Positions 61,478-64,000 of a DNA stretch of 64,000 nucleotides are shown here, in pieces; position 1 is the stretch's first letter, and each line of letters starts with the position of its first letter. The translations under genes and the position numbers were made by a program. This DNA is from JANLTP01 sp031363055. Lineage in GTDB: Bacteria; Pseudomonadota; Gammaproteobacteria; Burkholderiales; Burkholderiaceae_E. Where the stretch lies: NCBI GenBank assembly GCA_031363055.1, contig JANLTP010000127.1, positions 124,001 through 188,000 of the forward strand. The letters are read 5' to 3'. The notes under the pieces were generated by a model, which did no database searches, was not told where the DNA came from, and saw only the letters and a program-made list of their open reading frames with translations.

Positions 61478-62637
61478 TCCAGTCCCAACACAAACTGCCG
61501 GCGGGCGAATGCCCAAACCATGCGAGATGCGTCCGGTCCGGTCGAATCACTGTAGGCGACTCCGCGTTTGCCGCCACTCCACGCGTGTCCCAGACCGACA
61601 ATTTCACACAGCGTCGCGACGATTCGACTGCCGCTGCGGTAGTCGGTGACGGTGGTGCTGCGCCGGCTACCGCGCCGCACGATGCGCGGCGAGCTGACTT
61701 TCACGCTCGCTGGAAGCGCCAAAGATGAGGCAGCTTCGCCACCCTGCTTGCCGTACGCCAACTGATTCGCCAATGTGGCCCAGCGCTGTGCCGCGCCGGC
61801 TCCGTTGCTGCATGCCACCACCCGGTCGGCGCTGCCTTGAATCACGAGCAGCGCAGGCAACGAGGTGGCGTCAGGCAGAACTGCCAGCGGCCCGCCGGCT
61901 CGCCGCCCGCGCATGGCTGACAAGGCGGTTGTTACTGAATGGGCCACGCCAGGCGCGACACCCGAATGCATGACAACTGCCAGCAATCGCTCCGGATGAC
62001 GAGTTGCAAGCAGCGCAGCCATGCCGGCGCCTGCAGAAAACCCAGCCAGTACAATTCGCTTCGGGTCGACCGGTTGATTCACACAAGTCAGGTTGATGGC
62101 AGCCAGGATGGCATCAGATTCTCGTTGTGCCCGGCCACTGCGCGTGTCAAACCAATTCCAGCAGCCCTGCGCATTCGAAAGACGGTTCTGCTGCGGGTAA
62201 AGCACTACAAACCGCTCACGAGCCGCCAAGCGATTCATTTGACTGCAAACAGCCATCGCATGCGCATTTTGGGCGCAACCGTGCAGCATGACAATCAAAG
62301 GCAAACGCTCGGACTTCTTCAGGTCTGGCGGCAGATACAGTTGATACTCCCGCCCATTCGCCGCGCCCGTCAGCATGCCGAGGTCAATTTTCGCGATTGC
62401 CGTTGACCGCAGCTTCGAAGCTGGCTTCGACTGCGGTTGGGCGCGAGACCGTTTGGGGCTAGACCGTTTGGGGCGAGACCGCTTACCCGTCGGCGCGGTC
62501 GATGCAGCAACACGAGCCGCCTTGACCATGGCGTCGGCGCTATTGCGCACAACCTGGCGGGCGAGCGCACCAAACGATTTTTGCAGCGAGCGGCGAAGTG
62601 TCGAGCCAAAAAGAATGTTGCGAGTACGGCGTGCCAT
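61474..62637 (-). CDS. PHB depolymerase family esterase
   Basis: A 387-residue serine hydrolase. YLPPDLKKSERLPLIVMLHGCAQNAH is the oxyanion strand, AGFSAGAGMAALLA the nucleophile elbow, and GLGHAWSGGK near the C-terminus holds the His. LPALLVIQGSADRVV carries the Asp. The N-terminal 90 residues are rich in Arg/Lys/Ser, encoded in part by a 15-base DNA tandem (GACCGTTTGGGGCTA at 62447-62461 and GACCGTTTGGGGCGA at 62462-62476). No signal peptide is clear, so an intracellular poly-3-hydroxybutyrate depolymerase or esterase is likely. Confidence 0.88.
   Translation of the reverse strand: MARRTRNILFGSTLRRSLQKSFGALARQVVRNSADAMVKAARVAASTAPTGKRSRPKRSSPKRSRAQPQSKPASKLRSTAIAKIDLGMLTGAANGREYQLYLPPDLKKSERLPLIVMLHGCAQNAHAMAVCSQMNRLAARERFVVLYPQQNRLSNAQGCWNWFDTRSGRAQRESDAILAAINLTCVNQPVDPKRIVLAGFSAGAGMAALLATRHPERLLAVVMHSGVAPGVAHSVTTALSAMRGRRAGGPLAVLPDATSLPALLVIQGSADRVVACSNGAGAAQRWATLANQLAYGKQGGEAASSLALPASVKVSSPRIVRRGSRRSTTVTDYRSGSRIVATLCEIVGLGHAWSGGKRGVAYSDSTGPDASRMVWAFARRQFVLGLE
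62447..62490 (-). repeat. 15-base tandem within the esterase N-terminus
   Basis: Units at 62447-62461 and 62462-62476 differ by two bases, and a third decayed unit follows. They encode the repeated basic residues of the esterase N-terminal tail. Confidence 0.75.
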
Positions 62638-62772
62638 GGCAAATAGAGACTTTCCCGCCTCGAACTAAAGTCGACCAAGCTTGATCGTACGCGCCGGTGC
62701 TGTCGAGGTCTGTGCGACAGCGCACCGACATGCATCTGAAGGCGTGGCAAAACAGTCTTATCGCCGTCATTG

Positions 62773-62803
62773 CAGGTGCCGTCAAGACGGACAAATAGTC
62801 ATG
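62773..62803 (+). repeat. Repeat copy 2: gene-tail remnant
   Basis: CAGGTGCC-TCAAGACGG-ACAAATAGTCATG, nearly the same as the end of the small membrane-protein gene (61449) but with no gene before it. It lies between the esterase and vapC. Differs from copy 3 at three of about thirty positions. Confidence 0.8.
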
Positions 62804-62845
62804 GGCATCGCTAACGGCGCGTGGGTCAATAGCCAAGCGTTTTGC

Positions 62846-63271
62846 TCAGAAAGGATTCCTGATTCGTACCGAGCCGACCAATTGTCCGTTCGAGAAGTCC
62901 TCTGAAATAATTTCAGCGAGTCCGAAGTGTTCGGCGTAAGCCCACAAATGAGCGTCGAACCAATTCAATTGATAGGTCGCCGCACCGCGTACAGCCAATC
63001 GAACAATCGATTCGTTGGGATAAAGGATAGTGAACTGCGCGAGCATGGATTCCGCTTCGAGTAAAGCATCTTGCCTTGGCAATAGTGAATGACCGCCGAG
63101 ATTGGTCATGGTCCTGGTCGTAGCACTTACAAACTCGAGAATCGCCTGATGCGGCACGCGGATCGAATCGCATTCGACGCCATCGCGCAATAGCTCCTGC
63201 GCAATCTGCTGCTTACGGGCGTCACGGTGATCAAAACGGTACACCAGTATGTTGGTGTCAATGAGTGCACT
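62846..63271 (-). CDS. vapC: PIN-domain toxin (VapC-like)
   Basis: A 141-residue PIN nuclease. ALIDTNILVYRFD has the first acidic metal-binding Asp, HQAILEFVSATTR the Glu, and NWFDAHLWAYAEHFG the third acidic residue; IISEDF completes the quartet. Typically an RNase that cuts tRNA or rRNA when released from its antitoxin. The ATG overlaps the antitoxin stop (ATGA), the usual coupled order. Confidence 0.9.
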   Translation of the reverse strand, partial: SALIDTNILVYRFDHRDARKQQIAQELLRDGVECDSIRVPHQAILEFVSATTRTMTNLGGHSLLPRQDALLEAESMLAQFTILYPNESIVRLAVRGAATYQLNWFDAHLWAYAEHFGLAEIISEDFSNGQLVGSVRIRNPF

Positions 63272-63543
63272 CATCGGTCGTAGAGTTCCTCGCGCACCCA
63301 ACCCCGCTCGGAACTTTCGATGGGCGCGAGATCGCGTTGCCGCAACTTCTGGCGCTCCGACGCTGTATCAAACTGGCTAAGTCGCTGCGCGACCGACTGA
63401 CCCGTCAAACCCGGTTTTACGAGATTGCCGCGCAGCACGCCTCCGGCCGCCTCCCAATCGATGTCGTCGCCGACTTGAATGCCGGCTCGCTCAGCGATAG
63501 GCTTCGGTATTGAGACTTGAAACTTGCTGGTTACCTTACTCAT
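63271..63543 (-). CDS. vapB: AbrB/MazE-type antitoxin (VapB-like)
   Basis: A 90-residue protein with an N-terminal swapped-hairpin AbrB DNA-binding domain (KVTSKFQVSIPKPIAERAGIQVGDDIDW) and a C-terminal acidic tail (ESSERGWVREELYDR) that would mask the toxin. There is no Shine-Dalgarno; the promoter lies so close that the mRNA may be leaderless. Directly upstream of vapC. Confidence 0.88.
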   Translation of the reverse strand: MSKVTSKFQVSIPKPIAERAGIQVGDDIDWEAAGGVLRGNLVKPGLTGQSVAQRLSQFDTASERQKLRQRDLAPIESSERGWVREELYDR

Positions 63544-63544
63544 A

Positions 63545-63581
63545 GTAAGAATATTATATTCCTAAATTCCTTACCAATCAA
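63545..63581 (-). promoter_or_regulatory. vapBC promoter and operator
   Basis: On the minus strand TTGATT (63581-63576) and a perfect TATAAT (63558-63553) are 17 bases apart. A GAATAT-N-ATATTC dyad (63549-63561) covers the -10, and GTAAG/CTTAC half sites (63545-63549, 63570-63574) flank it. The expected transcription start is 3-5 bases from the vapB ATG. Consistent with autorepression by VapB. Confidence 0.75.
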
Positions 63582-63675
63582 CCACCGCCCGTCGATATAG
63601 GCCAACAGCGAATCCGCAGACCATGATCTTGTTTTTGTCCTATCCTTACGCACCCAATGAGAGCAATGAACACTC

Positions 63676-63706
63676 CAGGTGCCATCAAAACGGACAAATA
63701 GTCGTG
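63676..63706 (+). repeat. Repeat copy 3: gene-tail remnant
   Basis: CAGGTGCCATCAAAACGG then ACAAATAGTCGTG, in the gap between vapB and the sensor-kinase gene. With copy 2 it brackets vapBC as an interrupted direct repeat. Bases 63665-63675 (AATGAACACTC) extend the similarity to the parent gene upstream of the core. Confidence 0.8.
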
Positions 63707-63708
63707 AT

Positions 63709-64000
63709 ATGACTGAACCATTGGTGAGCACACTCACCCGTGCATTCGATTTTCTGTCGGGTGGCGGCGAGATGGGCGACATCATTCACGCTTTTGATTG
63801 GGCAAAGACCTCGATCGGATCGATCCAGGGCTGGCCGCAATCCTTGCGCACCGTGATCGACATCATGCTGCATTCGCAGGCACCCATTTTTCTATGGTGG
63901 GGGACCGATCTGATTCAGTTCTACAATGACGCCTACCGGCCGATTCTCGGTAGTAAAAAGCATCCTGCCGCGTTGGGCGATTCGGGCCGCCACACCTGGG
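63709..64000 (+). CDS. PAS-type sensor protein, 5' part (probable histidine kinase)
   Basis: The N-terminal 97 residues of a gene that leaves the window: MTEPLVSTLTRAFDFLSGGGEMGDI, then FDWAKTSIGSIQGWPQSLRTVIDIML and FLWWGTDLIQFYNDAYRPILG. This opening is typical of multi-PAS hybrid sensor histidine kinases of betaproteobacteria. The kinase core is not visible, so catalytic function is inferred. Confidence 0.75.
   Translation, partial: MTEPLVSTLTRAFDFLSGGGEMGDIIHAFDWAKTSIGSIQGWPQSLRTVIDIMLHSQAPIFLWWGTDLIQFYNDAYRPILGSKKHPAALGDSGRHTW

Overview
The window looks like a chromosomal segment of a betaproteobacterium, probably Burkholderiales-like. G+C is moderately high (roughly 55-60 percent by eye). 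Lineage hints are the metX-metW pair, the proteobacterial-type gshA with gshB running into a partial EIIA-HPr-EI phosphotransferase set, torF-glnK-amtB under a sigma54 promoter, ubiK beside a comM/yifB-type gene, and DUF6502/DUF5666 genes. Genus and species cannot be assigned from sequence alone. No rRNA, tRNA, CRISPR array, prophage or transposase was found.

Layout. 1-12.8 kb is a glycogen/maltodextrin block: glgA (+) faces a long minus-strand run amn > glk > glgP > glgB > glgX > malQ. 12.8-18.6 kb holds a hotdog thioesterase, a DUF3014 membrane protein coupled to a 3-hydroxyisobutyrate-dehydrogenase-like enzyme, and the fused isobutyryl-CoA mutase IcmF. 18.9-21.5 kb is a BON/OmpA-like envelope protein followed by a coiled-coil protein with a C-terminal helix-hairpin-helix-like domain. 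21.6-26.2 kb is a DUF5666 lipoprotein / DUF6502 putative regulator / second DUF5666 lipoprotein module with twin palindromic operators. 26.2-31.6 kb carries two crotonase-fold proteins, a zinc-ribbon miniprotein, a 51-aa exported peptide, metW, metX (with a probable attenuator leader), a DUF1993 protein and a small membrane protein. 31.6-36.4 kb is gshA-gshB-EIIA-HPr-EI. 36.5-39.7 kb is torF-glnK-amtB, where the ammonium transporter carries an extra N-terminal OmpA-like domain. 40-43.3 kb has ubiK, comM and fumC. 43.3-52.9 kb is a giant cyclic beta-1,2-glucan synthase gene translationally coupled to a trypsin-like peptidase.

53-64 kb is more accessory: an ECF sigma factor without visible anti-sigma, an alpha/beta hydrolase, a sorbosone-dehydrogenase-like lipoprotein, a degenerate receiver protein, an L,D-transpeptidase-like protein, a Pro/Gln/Ser-rich exported protein, a DUF4331 protein with a small lipoprotein, a glycosyltransferase, a PHB-depolymerase-family esterase, a VapBC toxin-antitoxin pair, and the start of a PAS-type sensor kinase that runs off the right edge.

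The best candidates for something not yet described are the OmpA-Amt fusion, the DUF6502/DUF5666 module with its promoter-embedded palindromes, the metX leader with mutually exclusive stems, the three scattered copies of a small gene's 3' end that bracket the esterase and vapBC, and a recurring habit of 13-17-bp tandem duplications at gene boundaries.
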